Positions 36,010 through 43,724 of a stretch of DNA of 43,724 nucleotides are shown here, in pieces. Location of the stretch: positions 1 through 43,724 of the forward strand of contig JAJDZJ010000021.1 in the NCBI GenBank assembly GCA_022824685.1, read 5' to 3'. The stretch's first letter is position 1. Each line of letters begins with the position of its first letter. A program made the translations under genes and the position numbers. The notes under the pieces were generated by a model that made no database searches, was not told the origin of the DNA, and was given only the letters and a program-made list of their open reading frames with translations. This stretch comes from Caldilineaceae bacterium (GTDB lineage Bacteria; Chloroflexota; Anaerolineae; Caldilineales; Caldilineaceae).

Positions 36010-37053
36010 TCACTCCTCTCCCCTCTCTCCTTCCTCCTGGGCCCTCACCGCTTCCGCCATCTCCATGACGCGCGGCAGAAACGCCAGCGCTTGTCTGCGC
36101 CGGCCCTCCAAGTCTGCCCCCGACGCGACGCCGAGATCGGTCAGCATCGAGAGATAATCTTGCTGGAATTGGCTCTCGCTGTCGCTGCGTCCGTTGAAAT
36201 TGAAGATCCACTGGCAGCGAGAGTACGTCGCTACCATCCAATAGACCGCCTCGCGATGGTTGCCCTGACCTATCAACGCCCGGCTTCCTTCGACCGCCAC
36301 CGGCCGACCCGCATCGCTGATGTCTGCCGCGAATGCAAAGTCCCCTGAGGGCAGGCATTTCGCACAGTCAAAGGCCCTCTCTACCGCGTTCATATGCCTT
36401 TCAGCCTGGCGCCTGTTCCAGTCAGCGCACCCTAGCAGCCCCAGAAGCTCTTCGTAGAACGCCTGCCTTCCCTGTACTGCAAGTAGCTTCCGAACCTCAA
36501 CGTACCTGCGCCGGACCGTCGGAGCCCTTCGCCCCGCCACCAGCAAGATGAGGGCCGTCATGCTTGTCCCGAATAACCAGGCTGTTACCCGATCGTGCAG
36601 AGACGCCGCGCTGCTTTGCGGCTGCAACCGCGCCTCCGCCGTCTCCAGGGCGGTCTGCAGCCGCCGCCGCACCCACCGGCCGCACGCATATTCCCGGGCG
36701 ACGCTTCTCTGCAGCCTTCCCAGCATCCCCGTAGCATCGGCCATGATCTGCATCGCCTGAACCCCACCTGCCAGATGCGGATCGCCCAGAACAGCCTCGG
36801 CTGAACGAAACCTGTCCGGCGCCTCATATGTCACCTCCAGCAAGGCGCCCATGTACCTGAACTTGCCCAACTTCCTCCCCGGCGGCTTCTCCAAAACGAC
36901 CGTAATGTCCACGTCGGAACTCGCTGGCAAGCGCGCCCCGTCAGCCATCGTCGTGACCGAACCGGCCAGGAAAGCGCCCACCATGCCCGGCAGGCTGGCC
37001 CCTTCACGCAGTACCCACTCCTCCGCCGCCAGCTTCGCTTCCCCAACCAGCAC
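36010..37053 (-). CDS. Nucleotidyltransferase-fold protein of unknown function
   Basis: 347 residues from the GTG at 37053, with AAGGAG upstream. The N-terminus carries the minimal nucleotidyltransferase signature, Gly-Ser followed by Asp-x-Asp: AFLAGSVTTMADGARLP and then SSDVDITVVLEKPP (residues about 28-57). The remaining 250 residues are helical, with pairs such as CGRWVRRRLQTALETAEARL and NRRQAERHMNAVERAFDC. The helical part resembles the substrate-binding tails of uncharacterised nucleotidyltransferases. The acceptor is unknown. A third acidic residue of the usual triad is not obvious by eye (Glu in LLEVTYEAPD is a candidate). Confidence 0.78.
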   Translation of the reverse strand: MLVGEAKLAAEEWVLREGASLPGMVGAFLAGSVTTMADGARLPASSDVDITVVLEKPPGRKLGKFRYMGALLEVTYEAPDRFRSAEAVLGDPHLAGGVQAMQIMADATGMLGRLQRSVAREYACGRWVRRRLQTALETAEARLQPQSSAASLHDRVTAWLFGTSMTALILLVAGRRAPTVRRRYVEVRKLLAVQGRQAFYEELLGLLGCADWNRRQAERHMNAVERAFDCAKCLPSGDFAFAADISDAGRPVAVEGSRALIGQGNHREAVYWMVATYSRCQWIFNFNGRSDSESQFQQDYLSMLTDLGVASGADLEGRRRQALAFLPRVMEMAEAVRAQEEGERGEE

Positions 37054-37524
37054 AACGCTCCTTCCGCCCTTCCCCTATACTGGTTCACGGCGACGACTTG
37101 CCTACCTCAATTAGAGATCCGCGCCGCCGCGCCGACCTTCGCAGTTGCTACAATTTAACATAGTTGACCCCTTCATGGAAGACACCCAGGATTTCCCCGG
37201 CGCTGTCCAAATTTGGGTTTGTCAGGAGAGCGGGGCTGCAAGAGTCTATAGTAGTTTGCCAGATTAGCCTTGTCTTGTTACGCCCGCCATTCTGCCCTTC
37301 CCCGATATTGTCGCCCCGCGGTGTATAGTATCCCTTCTCGTCCTGCGAATTGCGCAAGACCTGCGCGCCAAATTGCCCTCGGCGAGGTCGACGTATATGA
37401 TAGGTGTATCTCGCGACAAATCCGACCAGTTGGAGAAAGAGCCCTTCGCGCCGCACGCCCCACAGTGCTATTGCGGAGCCGCCTCTGTCTCCCTGATACA
37501 CTGCACACCACCTGGGACCGAATC
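37054..37524. other. Intergenic region between divergent genes
   Basis: About 470 bases. At 37195-37235 there is a possible third, poorly matching relative of the diverged repeat pair near 18.6 and 18.9 kb (TTTGGGTTTGTCAGGAGA). TTGCGG and TGATAC (ending 37499) with 17-base spacing may be the promoter of the downstream dehydrogenase, but the match is weak. The frame of that gene stays open back to 37270 without typical sequence. Confidence 0.45.
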
Positions 37525-38463
37525 ATGCCGCCCAATTGGACCGCAGCCGACATTCCCGACCAAACTGGCCGCACTGTCCTCGTTACCGGAGGAAACAGCG
37601 GCCTCGGATTCCACACCTGCCGCCTGCTGGCCGCTGCGGGCGCATGCGTCCTCCTCGCAAGCCGTTCCGCTGAACGCGGCGAACAGGCCCGATCGGAGAT
37701 CGTGAAGGGACTCCCCCACGCCCAACTGGAGGTCACCGCCCTCGACCTGGCCGACCTGGAATCCGTACGGCGCTGCGCAGACAGTCTTCTAACCGGCTTG
37801 GAGCGCCTCGATCTCCTCGTAAACAACGCCGGCGTGATGGCCATTCCCCGCGGGGAGACCGCCCAAGGATTCGAACGGCAATTCGGCGTAAATCACCTCG
37901 GCCACTTTGCCTTGACCGGCGCCCTGCTTCCTCTTATTCTGAAAACTCCGGGCAGCCGCATCGTAAACGTCAGCAGCATGGCCCATCGCAGCGGAAGAAT
38001 GAACTTCAGCGACCTCCACAGCCAGCGGAAATACAGCCCTTTTGGCGCTTACGCCCAGAGCAAGCTCGCCAATCTCCTCTTCACCCTCGAACTGCAGCGC
38101 CGCCTGGAATCGGTCGAGGCAGGCACGGTCTGTGTTTCCGCTCATCCCGGTTTTGCCGCCACCAATTTGCAGTACGCCGCGGCCAGAGAGAAAGGATCCG
38201 CAATCGAACTGGTTGCGATGCGGGTCTTGAACGCCCTACTCTCCCAGAGTGCCGAACAGGGCGCCTTGCCGCAGCTGTACGCCGCCACCTCGCCCGGCGT
38301 CACCGGCGGCGACTACATAGGGCCGGACGGCTGGATGCAAATGCGAGGGTATCCGAAGAAGCACAGGGCAAAGGAAAGCGCTTATGACACTGAGGCAGCC
38401 CAGGAGTTGTGGCGTCTTTCAGTTGAAATGACAGGAGAGCCCTTCGAACGACTGCAAGACTGA
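37525..38463 (+). CDS. Short-chain dehydrogenase/reductase, retinol-dehydrogenase-like
   Basis: 312 residues from the ATG at 37525, where family sequence begins. The NADP-binding motif is VLVTGGNSGLGFHTCRLLAA, followed by ASRSAERGEQA and the NNAGVMAIPRG segment. The catalytic Ser is in IVNVSSMAHRSG and the Tyr-x3-Lys in GAYAQSKLANLLFTLEL. The length and the HPGFAATNLQ motif place it with the RDH/WW-oxidoreductase-like SDRs, which act on hydrophobic alcohols or ketones. The substrate is unknown. No good ribosome-binding site is seen. It leads a plus-strand run of four genes. Confidence 0.9.
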   Translation: MPPNWTAADIPDQTGRTVLVTGGNSGLGFHTCRLLAAAGACVLLASRSAERGEQARSEIVKGLPHAQLEVTALDLADLESVRRCADSLLTGLERLDLLVNNAGVMAIPRGETAQGFERQFGVNHLGHFALTGALLPLILKTPGSRIVNVSSMAHRSGRMNFSDLHSQRKYSPFGAYAQSKLANLLFTLELQRRLESVEAGTVCVSAHPGFAATNLQYAAAREKGSAIELVAMRVLNALLSQSAEQGALPQLYAATSPGVTGGDYIGPDGWMQMRGYPKKHRAKESAYDTEAAQELWRLSVEMTGEPFERLQD

Positions 38464-38542
38464 ACACCACACAGCCAGGACTTCTTGACCGATTCTAATC
38501 ACACAAGAGCAATCACTTCCTGAATCTCTCGGAGGTTAACGA

Positions 38543-39043
38543 ATGTCCACTCTTTCCCCAGCCTGGCAACTGTTCGTCGACCAGCATCCCCAATGCATGA
38601 AGGTGCTGCGCCAGTTGAGCAATTTGGAATGGTACCAGACCGGCGGTTGGTCCTCCTTCATCGGCCCCTACCACGCCGGAATCTACATGCAGGTCGCCAA
38701 GGGCAACTGGCACAACTATGGCCTCGACGGCATCCATTTCGAGTTCGGGCTAACACAGGAGAGCCTCGACGCAAAATCCCTGTCGATCGATCTCCATGTC
38801 TGCCACAAGAATCTGTTCGATCGCGTTCGGTTCAACGACCTGACCGTCGATCGTATGGAGCAATTGGTGAACGGCTGGGACGCGGACGGCATCCGCTTCT
38901 CACGCACCAACCTCACGGAAAGACTGAGCCTTCCCGTTCGCTTCACAAAGACCGGCTTCGGTAAGCAAGTTGCCGCCGCCCTCACACAGATGAGCGAACT
39001 GGCGCCCATCATTGACGATGGCCTGCGCGGCCTGGGGGGCTGA
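38543..39043 (+). CDS. Hypothetical protein, 166 residues
   Basis: Starts at an ATG with GGAGG seven bases upstream, so it is well supported as a gene. I do not recognise the family. The sequence has no signal peptide or membrane segment and is rich in aromatic residues and His (WYQTGGWSSFIGPYHAGIYM, KGNWHNYGLDGIHFEFGLTQ, LSIDLHVCHKN), with a mixed alpha/beta look. It overlaps in the same transcript with the HIT gene, whose start lies four bases after its stop. A small soluble binding domain is possible but unproven. Confidence 0.72.
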   Translation: MSTLSPAWQLFVDQHPQCMKVLRQLSNLEWYQTGGWSSFIGPYHAGIYMQVAKGNWHNYGLDGIHFEFGLTQESLDAKSLSIDLHVCHKNLFDRVRFNDLTVDRMEQLVNGWDADGIRFSRTNLTERLSLPVRFTKTGFGKQVAAALTQMSELAPIIDDGLRGLGG

Positions 39044-39047
39044 TTCC

Positions 39048-39524
39048 TTGTACAACCACGCGCCCCCAAACTATCGCTGTCCCTTCTGCGCCGTTGCCGC
39101 CGGCCACGAGAACGACTTCACCTATACCGTCCACGGTGACGTCGTCTATCGTACCAATCACACAATCGGCTTCATCTCTTCGCACTGGTGGCCAAACAAC
39201 CCTGGACATGTCATCCTGATTCCTCGCGACCATTACGAGAACATCTACGACCTCCCGGAAAGCCACGGCGCCGAAATCTTCCGCTCCAGCCGCCTCGTCG
39301 CACTCGCCATGAAAGCCGCCTACAACTGCGACGGCATCTCCACACGCCAGCACAACGAACCCGCAGGCAACCAGGATGTCTGGCACTTCCACCAGCACGT
39401 CTTCCCCCGCAGCGCCGGCGACGAACTGTACATCCGAACGCCCGAACGATTCCTGACTTCGCCCTCCCAGCGTCGCCCGTATGCCAACAAACTGAGGGCC
39501 GCGCACCGTGCCCTGATCCTGTAG
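39048..39524 (+). CDS. HIT-family nucleotide hydrolase/transferase
   Basis: 158 residues from TTG at 39048, chosen because GGGGGG lies just upstream and the protein then begins MYNHAPPNYRCPFC; longer in-frame starts lie inside the previous gene. The His-triad motif is DVWHFHQHVFPR. Upstream parts fit the family: CPFCAVAAG (a zinc-type Cys pair), IGFISSHWWPNNPGHVILIP and DHYENIYDLPES. HIT proteins hydrolyse dinucleoside polyphosphates or nucleotide phosphoramidates. It is coupled to the hypothetical gene before it. Confidence 0.9.
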   Translation: MYNHAPPNYRCPFCAVAAGHENDFTYTVHGDVVYRTNHTIGFISSHWWPNNPGHVILIPRDHYENIYDLPESHGAEIFRSSRLVALAMKAAYNCDGISTRQHNEPAGNQDVWHFHQHVFPRSAGDELYIRTPERFLTSPSQRRPYANKLRAAHRALIL

Positions 39525-39537
39525 GAAACCAGAAACC

Positions 39538-40701
39538 ATGCCGATGACCCTCTCGCTACCCCTCACCCACCTCGCCCAGCAGTACCTGCTCGACCCTGAC
39601 GTCATCTATCTCAACCACGGCAGCTTCGGAGCCGTCCCCCGTCCCGTATTCGAGACCTATCAACATTGGCAACGAGAGCTCGAAGCCAACCCCGTGAACT
39701 TTCTCGGTAGACGCCTCCCCCAACTGCTCTCAGACGCCCGGGAAAGACTCGGCGCCTTCGTCAACGCCGCGGCAAACGACCTCACCTTCGTCCCAAACGT
39801 CACCTACGCACTCAACATCGTCACCCGATCACTAGACCTGCAGCCAGGCGAAGTCGTCCTGACAACCGAGCACGAATACGGCGCGATCAACCGCGCCTGG
39901 CGATTCAGCTGTGAAAAAAAGGACGCGAAGCTTATCAGTCAGCAGATATCCGTGCCCGTAACAGACCCTGCCGCAGTCGTGGATCAGATCTGGTCCGGCG
40001 TTGACGAGCGCACCAGGGTCATATCACTCAGCCACATCACCTCGCCCAGCGCACTGATCCTACCGGTCGCCGAAATCTGCCGTCGGGCCAGGGAAGCGGG
40101 CATCATCTCTGTCGTCGACGGTGCCCACGCGCCCGGTCAGTTGGACTTGGATATGCAAGAAATCGGCGCGGATTTCTACGGCGGCAACTGCCACAAATGG
40201 CTCAGCAGCGCCCGCGGCGCAGGATTCCTCTACGCCCGGCCGGAACGCCAGCATCTGCTCGAGCCCCTCGTCGTCAGCCACGGTTGGGCCAGAGACGAAC
40301 CCGGCGACTCCCAGTTCCAGGACTACTTCACATCCTTCGGGACCATTGACCCCGCCGCCTACCTGAGTGTGCCCGCAGCCATCGACTTCCAGCAACAGAA
40401 CGACTGGCCCCAGGTCCGCCAAGCCTGCCACCGCCTCCTGCAGGAGACTGAGCTGCGCATTCTCCAAATGTCCGGCCTGCCACCTGTCAGCCCGCCGGAA
40501 ATGTGGGCCCAAATGCGCGTCGTCCTGCTTCCCGGCAAGGTCGAAGCCTACCAGCGGCTCTGGGAAGAGAACCGCATCATCATTCCAGTCGGCCAGCATG
40601 GCGGCATACCCGGCGTCCGAATCTCCGTCCAAGCGTACAACTCACCTGCCGACCTCGAAACGCTCATCCGCGCGCTCCAGATGGGGGCCGCCACCGCCTG
40701 A
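39538..40701 (+). CDS. Class V aminotransferase-fold PLP enzyme, isopenicillin-N-epimerase-like
   Basis: 387 residues. The N-terminus has the CefD-like signature DVIYLNHGSFGAVPRPVFET, followed by FVPNVTYALNIVTRSLDL, the PLP-contacting Asp in SVVDGAHAPGQLDLDM and the Schiff-base Lys in YGGNCHKWLSSARGAGFLYA. The C-terminal small domain has PGVRISVQAYNS. Members are often annotated isopenicillin-N epimerase without making beta-lactams; many are probable racemases, lyases or desulfurases. The gene starts 13 bases after the HIT gene and ends six bases from the convergent permease gene. Confidence 0.88.
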   Translation: MPMTLSLPLTHLAQQYLLDPDVIYLNHGSFGAVPRPVFETYQHWQRELEANPVNFLGRRLPQLLSDARERLGAFVNAAANDLTFVPNVTYALNIVTRSLDLQPGEVVLTTEHEYGAINRAWRFSCEKKDAKLISQQISVPVTDPAAVVDQIWSGVDERTRVISLSHITSPSALILPVAEICRRAREAGIISVVDGAHAPGQLDLDMQEIGADFYGGNCHKWLSSARGAGFLYARPERQHLLEPLVVSHGWARDEPGDSQFQDYFTSFGTIDPAAYLSVPAAIDFQQQNDWPQVRQACHRLLQETELRILQMSGLPPVSPPEMWAQMRVVLLPGKVEAYQRLWEENRIIIPVGQHGGIPGVRISVQAYNSPADLETLIRALQMGAATA

Positions 40702-40707
40702 TCCGCC

Positions 40708-41935
40708 CTACGTGTGTCGCAACAAGCGCACAATCTCCAGCACGCCAGGGCGCTTGCCATACATCAACATCCCCAGCCGAAACATCTTCGCCCCAAACCA
40801 CACGACAAACGGTATCGCTGCCAGTAGACTCGCAATGCTGACGACAACATCGAGCAGCGGCGGCTCCGCCAGTGGCAGACGCAACATCATCGTCGTCGGC
40901 GCGGTCAAGGGAAACCACGACATCGCCCGCACCACCATCGCATCGGGATTCGTCATGATGACCCCCGTCAGCATCATCGGAACCGCGGCGATAAAGATCA
41001 CAATGCCGGTAATCTGCTGGCTCTCCTGGTGGTTGGACCCCATCGCCCCAATCGCGCCGATCAACACTGCTATAGACTCCAAATCCCAAAATATAGTAGA
41101 CCAGCGCCAGCCCAAATACCTCCATACGTGTGAAGAAGGGCAGTATGACCCCCGCCAGCACCGCCAGCCCACCGCCCAATCCCGTCGCCGATGCAATCCA
41201 TACGGCAATCTGAGTCAGACCCAGCGCGCCCAACCCAAGCACCTTCCCCGCCAGAAGCTGTTGAGGCGTCACCGAGGAAAGCACAATCTCAATCACCCGG
41301 CTCGACTTCTCCTCCGCAACGCTGCGGACAAGGTACCCGGATGACACAAACACCGTCACAGCCAGCAAAATGCTGAACAAGAAAGGAACCAGAAAACTGA
41401 GGACTTCCCCTGCCACCCCACCCGTTGCCTGACCCCGTTCGCCCGTGTACTCGATCTGCGCGTCGAACGGATCGATCAGCCTCGCCCGCAGCGCCCCGTC
41501 CTCGATGTCCCGCGCAAGATGCGTGACAAAAAAGGTGCGCAGACCCGTCGTCCCGGCTCCCGAAAACCGGCTCTCAGCCGTAATCACCTTCACGTCCCCC
41601 GCCTGCGGGTACCCGGCCGGCACCACCACGACCCGTTGCACCGCCTCGGTCTCCAGCGCAGCGCGCGCCGCGGCCTCGTCGTCGTAGGCCGCAAACGCCT
41701 CCGCGAACTGGGGCATTAACGGCGTCAACCGGCCTGACTGATCAACCACCGCCGTCACCTTCGACCCGCTGTCAAACATGCGAACCAGCGCGCCGCCGGC
41801 CTGCCGCCCAAAGAACAAAGTCACAAGCAGTCCAACCAGTCCCAGCACAGGCACGAGCGACGTGAAGATGATAAAATCAAGCCGCCGCACATTCACCTTG
41901 TATTCATGCCATCCAATAATCAATACCCGATCCAA
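40708..41935 (-). pseudogene. ABC-2-type permease (NatB-like), frameshifted
   Basis: The start is TTG at 41935, six bases after AAGGAG. The first frame gives the N-terminal helix (FIIFTSLVPVLGLVGLLVTL), a large extracytoplasmic loop, and helices such as LSFLVPFLFSILLAVTVFVS with AEEKSSRVIEIVLSSVTP, a hallmark of NatB-like permeases. It loses the family at about 41070, after LVYYILGFGVYSS. The next frame carries on with AVLIGAIGAMGSNHQESQQI, SWFPLTAPTTMMLRLPL and ends at 40708. The span of 1228 bases is one more than a multiple of three, so a single extra base near 41060-41080 explains it; the corrected protein would be about 408 residues. It is either an inactive gene or an indel error. Confidence 0.85.
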
Positions 41936-42045
41936 CTCCCTCTCCTTAGCGTTTGACCGCAGCCATGCCCAGCCCCCACCTCCGCAGGCTCGCCTGCCGA
42001 ATCGCTAACCGATGCCGTTCCGGCCGCCCGCCGCCGCAGATTTGA

Positions 42046-42951
42046 TCAGTTCCTTTCCGCGCCGTCCCCCTGCACAAGCGCAACAAAGATGTCGTTCAGC
42101 GGCACGGTTGCCCGCTCAAAACTCTCCACCTGCACGCCCCGCTCTACCAGCGCCGCCAGGACTTCCTGCGCGTCAACCCCCTCCAAAGTAAGCAGCGCCG
42201 CCTCGCCATTGCGCTCGCTCCGTACAACGCCGGGCAGGTCCTGCGGCAAGCCCTCCGCCCGCACCCGGACCGAGTTGGGCGCGTAGTCCCGTTTGATCTG
42301 CTTTAGCCCTCCGTACAGCACTGACCGCCCCTCGTTTATGAGCAGGATACGATCGCAGAGTTCCTCAACCAGGTTCATCTGGTGAGCGCTCAACACGATC
42401 GTCTTTCCATCAGCAACCAGCGAACGCATCAACCCCTTTATCTGTTCAACATTGACCGGATCCAGGCCCTGAAACGGTTCGTCCAGAATCAGCAGCTCCG
42501 GGTCGTGAATCAGACAGGCGACAAACTGCGCCTTCTGTTGCATCCCTCTGCTTAGCTCCCTGACGCGCTTTCCCGCCCACTCCTCCAGCTCCACCCGCTC
42601 CAGCCACGCCAGCGCTCGCTTCTCTGCCGTCTCCTTCGCCACGCCCTTGAGGCGCCCTAGATAGACCAGGACCTCCAGCACCCTCTGGTCTCGGTACAGG
42701 CCCCGCTCCTCCGGCAGATAGCCCACCCTCTCCCTGCCCTCGCCAGGCGGCGAGCCCAAAATCTCCACTTCGCCAGAGTCCGCCTTGAAAATATCCATCA
42801 GGATCCGAATCGTGCTCGTCTTCCCCGCGCCGTTCGGCCCCAGCAGCCCAAATATCTCGCCGGGGTATACGTCAAACGAGAGATCATCAACAGCCGTAAA
42901 GCTGCCGTATCTCTTGCACAAACGCCGCGAACTGAGGACAGGCTCTCTCAT
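42046..42951 (-). CDS. ABC transporter ATP-binding protein, NatA-like with DUF4162 tail
   Basis: 301 residues from the ATG at 42951; a TTG at 42960 is an alternative. Walker A GLLGPNGAGKTSTIRI, Q-loop-region VGYLPEERGLYRDQ, signature LSRGMQQKAQFVACL, Walker B LLILDEPFQGLDP and the switch His in VLSAHQ are intact. Pro-Glu-Glu-Arg-Gly-Leu after the Q-loop region and the beta-rich C-terminal domain (residues about 215-300) mark the DUF4162-bearing subfamily. It probably drives the frameshifted ABC-2 permease encoded 110 bases downstream. Sodium or drug export has been shown for relatives; the substrate here is unknown. Confidence 0.93.
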   Translation of the reverse strand: MREPVLSSRRLCKRYGSFTAVDDLSFDVYPGEIFGLLGPNGAGKTSTIRILMDIFKADSGEVEILGSPPGEGRERVGYLPEERGLYRDQRVLEVLVYLGRLKGVAKETAEKRALAWLERVELEEWAGKRVRELSRGMQQKAQFVACLIHDPELLILDEPFQGLDPVNVEQIKGLMRSLVADGKTIVLSAHQMNLVEELCDRILLINEGRSVLYGGLKQIKRDYAPNSVRVRAEGLPQDLPGVVRSERNGEAALLTLEGVDAQEVLAALVERGVQVESFERATVPLNDIFVALVQGDGAERN

Positions 42952-43081
42952 AGCTTGCAAAATAGCTCACTCTCCCAACTAATGCCAATATCATCCAGCC
43001 GGCCTATAAACATCGTAATCGTCCTACCAATACTACGTTTGCCGTCGCCCAAGGTTTCCCCCGCCCTTCCCCCACGCGTCC

Positions 43082-43584
43082 CCTCCACCCCTCCCTTCCC
43101 TCGCAACCCCCCTGTAGGGGCGTCCTTTGTGGGCGCCCAATCCCCTCCGCACAGAAACCAGCCTCCAATCAGAGACGCCAACACGGCACTCGCGCCCTTC
43201 CCCCGCCCGTCCCCTCCACCCCTCCCTTCCCTCGCAAACCCCCTGTAGGGATGCCCCTTGTGGGCGCCCAATCCCCTCCGCACAGAAACCAGCCTCCAAT
43301 CAATGACGCCAACACGTCCCTCGCGCCCTTCTCCCACTCGTCCCCTCCACCCCTCCCTTCCCTCGCAAACCCCCTGTAGGGACGCCCCTTGTGGGCGCCC
43401 TCCCCGTCGATCCCTCTTATGCCCGCCCGCGTAGCCTCCCCGTCCCGCCACCCTCTGACCACCGACCACTGACCACTGCAGTTCCGTCCCTTGTGGGTGC
43501 CCAAGCCCCTCCGCACAGAAACCCGCCACCAATCACAGACGCCACCACGGCACTCGCGCCCTTCCCCCGCAGCTCCCCCCATCC
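43082..43584. repeat. REP-like repeat array with 131-bp period
   Basis: CTGTAGGG starts at 43112, 43243 and 43374, exactly 131 bases apart. The unit contains the GGGCG-type hairpin, a tail (CTCCGCACAGAAACCAGCC to GACGCCAACACG) and a spacer of CCACCCCTCCCTTCCCTCGC. The third copy breaks off after the hairpin. A partial fourth copy (from about 43484, TCCCTTGTGGGTGCCCAAG) with a full tail follows a GACCACTGACC-type run. The array ends directly at the right terminal repeat. Frames running through the array are artefacts of the repeat. Confidence 0.82.
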
Positions 43585-43722
43585 CCCAGGGCAATCGCAT
43601 CTAAATCTGTAGGCCGATTCAGTTGAAATTGTGGCCAGAAGAAAGCGAGAATAAGTGGAAATCACCCTGCGCTTACTGAATATCGACGGGAAGACGCCGC
43701 GGATCAGGCCCTCAGTCGGCGA
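43585..43722. repeat. Right copy of 138-bp terminal inverted repeat (probable insertion-element end)
   Basis: Exact reverse complement of positions 1-138. Read left to right it begins CCCAGGGCAATCGCATC and runs inward to the contig edge. It begins immediately after the REP-like array, so the right insertion point is intergenic, whereas the left one is inside a gene. Two further bases (43723-43724) extend past the pairing region. Confidence 0.75.
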
Positions 43723-43723
43723 G
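43655..43723 (+). CDS. Partial ORF inside the right terminal repeat (possible transposase N-terminus)
   Basis: GTG at 43655 opens 23 codons (MEITLRLLNIDGKTPRIR and five more) that run off the contig. It is identical to the frame in the left-hand copy. Too short to classify. The start is weakly supported by AAAGCGAG just upstream. Confidence 0.3.
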   Translation, partial: MEITLRLLNIDGKTPRIRPSVGE

Positions 43724-43724
43724 A

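Noticed and set aside
33463..43560. Repeat arrays as possible CRISPR
   Set aside because: Units have 67- or 131-bp periods, self-complementary cores and near-identical spacers, and no cas genes are present.
43033..43600. Several open frames in the right-hand repeat array, with repeating translations (for example GLGAHKGRPYRG)
   Set aside because: They arise from reading through the REP-like units; similar peptides appear at each copy, and there is no start signal.

Overview
The window looks like a metagenome-style contig from a GC-rich bacterium, most likely Chloroflexota (Anaerolineae/Caldilineales-like). This is an inference from three things: the LplA/LplC-type sugar ABC importer with a DUF3502-type binding protein, the degenerate REP-like hairpins that litter the intergenic DNA, and the general gene repertoire. 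No rRNA, tRNA or CRISPR array was seen. The two ends are exact 138-bp inverted copies of each other (1-138 and 43585-43722). They look like the outer end of one insertion element lying on both sides, and the left copy cuts off an enolase-superfamily gene.

Layout. 1-5770 (minus strand): a carbohydrate uptake and catabolism operon holding an lplC-type permease, a lipoprotein binding protein, an unrecognised toroid-like glycosidase-type protein and a truncated mandelate-racemase-like enzyme. 5782-6606: a complete IS5-family (IS427-like) element whose transposase needs a -1 frameshift at an A AAA AAG heptamer. It sits directly upstream of lplC, and no lplB partner is present. 6798-7858: a small Cys/acidic protein and a YccF membrane protein. 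8498-15239: a complete seven-gene Mrp/Mnh cation/proton antiporter operon (mrpABCDEFG). 15397-16959: a gluconokinase-like FGGY kinase. 17205-20170 (minus): an MFS exporter and a CPBP protease. 21006-23375: polyphosphate kinase. 23733-24425: a DtxR/MntR regulator that appears to be leaderless. 24651-29327: a MacAB-like export module (tandem-duplicated FtsX permease, HlyD-type adaptor, ATPase).

29596-33327 (minus): a threonine-dehydratase-like enzyme, a frameshifted YdiF/Pct-type CoA-transferase and a ketopantoate-reductase-like enzyme. 33832-34350: a SixA-type phosphatase. 34387-37053 (minus): an alditol-oxidase-like flavoenzyme and a nucleotidyltransferase-fold protein. 37525-40701 (plus): an SDR, an unknown protein, a HIT hydrolase and a CefD-like class V aminotransferase. 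40708-42951 (minus): a NatA/NatB-type ABC exporter whose permease is frameshifted. 43082-43584: a REP-like repeat array that runs up to the right-hand element end.

The main features of interest are the terminal inverted repeats, two periodic REP arrays (67-bp and 131-bp periods), the orphaned and interrupted sugar-acid locus with its unrecognised hydrolase, the leaderless regulator, the single-chain duplicated permease, and two genes each broken by one extra base. Across most of the window the plus strand is C-rich whatever the gene orientation, as expected for one replichore arm. I did not find a clearly new multi-gene system. The least explained locus is the 1-5770 operon.
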